From Proteobacteria bacterium SG_bin6 (GTDB taxonomy: Bacteria > Pseudomonadota > Alphaproteobacteria > Sphingomonadales > Sphingomonadaceae): a stretch of 64,000 nucleotides of DNA. The stretch's first letter is position 1. Every line of letters begins with the position of its first letter. This document shows, piece by piece, positions 63,219-64,000 of the stretch. The position numbers and the translations under genes were made by a program. The notes beneath the pieces are model-generated. The model was not told the DNA's origin. It ran no database searches and was given only the letters and a program-made list of their open reading frames with translations. The stretch covers positions 12,093 to 76,092 of the forward strand of contig LWDJ01000013.1 in NCBI GenBank assembly GCA_002083435.1, given 5' to 3'.

Positions 63219-64000
63219 CAGGGCACCTTATGGCAGGGGGTGAACTCCTCGGCGGGCGTGCCGAAGAAATGGGGATGCAGGATCGGCTTCTGGACGCGGG
63301 CTTCGGCGAAGGCGCGGTCCTTGAGGCTGCGAATGCGGCGGGTGTCATCGAGTGAATAGAAGCCATCGGGAACCGGCTGGCTGACCCGGAAGACGGCGCG
63401 ACGCTCATGTTCATCGCCCGTCAGGATCTTGGCGATGCCGAGCGAACCGTGTGACTGGCCGGCCATGAAAATGCCGGACAGCTGCGGTGCGAGCCGGGCC
63501 GCGCCGTAGGCTGTCCGCAGCCTTTTGATGTCATCGAGGCAGCCAACGCTCAGGACGTTCAGCTGATCGGCGGGCCAGCCGAGCGTGCCAATGGCCTCAA
63601 CGACAGCAAGCCCGGCAGGGTTGTTGGCCCAAAGACCACCATCGACCAGTCCGACGTCGTTGGCGGTCACGTGCTGGGCAAAATAGGTCGGTGCTGCCGC
63701 CGTCGCCATGGCGGCATCGATTGCCAGTTCGCGGTAATCGGTCCGCAAGCGAGGGTGATGCGCGGTCTTGAAGACATAGACGCCCTGGGTCTGGGGGTGC
63801 CATGCCGGGATCAGCAGCCGGGTCTGCGCTTCACCTAGAAGCCGGTCTCCAAGCACACTTTGCAAGGCATGGCGCAACGGCTCGGCGCTGTACTTAGGCC
63901 CCCAGAAGGCCCAGCGACCTTTCCGCAGATGGCGCTCCAGCCAACCAAGCACACCTTTCCGGCTCTGCGCTGTCGCGCGACAATCAGGGTGAGAAAGCGC
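63218..64000 (-). CDS. capV: CBASS patatin-like phospholipase effector (5' part missing)
   Basis: The frame is open from the window edge and ends at 63218; about 260 C-terminal residues are present. The patatin catalytic Asp lies in LVDGGLWANNPAGLA, preceded by AMATAAAPTYF. The nucleophile GxSxG and oxyanion loop should lie beyond 64000. GTG 63952 is not the true start, because patatin text runs through it. CapV-type effectors are activated by CD-NTase products and degrade membrane lipids, killing the infected cell. Confidence 0.88.
   Translation of the reverse strand, partial: ALSHPDCRATAQSRKGVLGWLERHLRKGRWAFWGPKYSAEPLRHALQSVLGDRLLGEAQTRLLIPAWHPQTQGVYVFKTAHHPRLRTDYRELAIDAAMATAAAPTYFAQHVTANDVGLVDGGLWANNPAGLAVVEAIGTLGWPADQLNVLSVGCLDDIKRLRTAYGAARLAPQLSGIFMAGQSHGSLGIAKILTGDEHERRAVFRVSQPVPDGFYSLDDTRRIRSLKDRAFAEARVQKPILHPHFFGTPAEEFTPCHKVP

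Noticed and set aside
1..64000. CRISPR array
   Set aside because: No regularly spaced direct repeats were seen.

Overview
The window comes from a high-GC alphaproteobacterium, most likely a sphingomonad (Sphingomonas or a close relative). The evidence is the tolB-pal end, a sugar-acid dehydratase resembling Caulobacter XylD, a large TonB-dependent receptor, and a conserved block of mobile-element genes typical of sphingomonad integrative elements. No intact tRNA, rRNA or CRISPR array was seen.

Positions 1-36450 are chromosomal. In order they hold: the end of tolB and pal; an SPFH-domain protein with a ribbon-helix-helix protein; divergent galactose-dehydrogenase-like and IlvD/Edd dehydratase genes; a YegD-like Hsp70; a damaged RHS/YD-repeat locus (7214-16555) carrying three frameshifts and two in-frame TAG codons; an ABC-F ATPase; an azoreductase-SDR operon divergent from a LysR regulator; a YeeE-type membrane protein; a decaying LysR / YdhR-like / alcohol dehydrogenase cluster; a TonB-dependent receptor divergent from a two-component system; a tandem AAA+ ATPase; a TetR-controlled operon (NmrA-like, GST, methyltransferase, MAPEG); and a MarR / NTF2-like pair around a perfect 29-bp operator.

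At 36451 a 46-bp copy of the 3' half of tRNA-Gly(GCC) marks the left attachment site of an integrative element. It is followed by a tyrosine integrase, and the element runs past the right end of the window. Its backbone is DUF736, DUF2493, Toprim, a methyltransferase/strawberry-notch helicase fusion, two hypothetical genes, ParB and ArdC. The accessory genes are an Abi_2-like protein, a serine recombinase with two ParB-like proteins, a RES-Xre toxin-antitoxin pair, an ABC three-component defence system (nuclease-like protein, middle component, SMC-like ATPase with a zinc hook), and at the right edge a CBASS operon (patatin phospholipase, CD-NTase, E2-like protein).

The element therefore looks like an ICE whose backbone is interrupted by defence cargo. 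The least explained parts are the recombinase-ParB-ParB operon, the E2 protein with a C-terminal SEC-C-like metal motif, and the wrecked RHS locus with its upstream D-H/R-H repeat protein.
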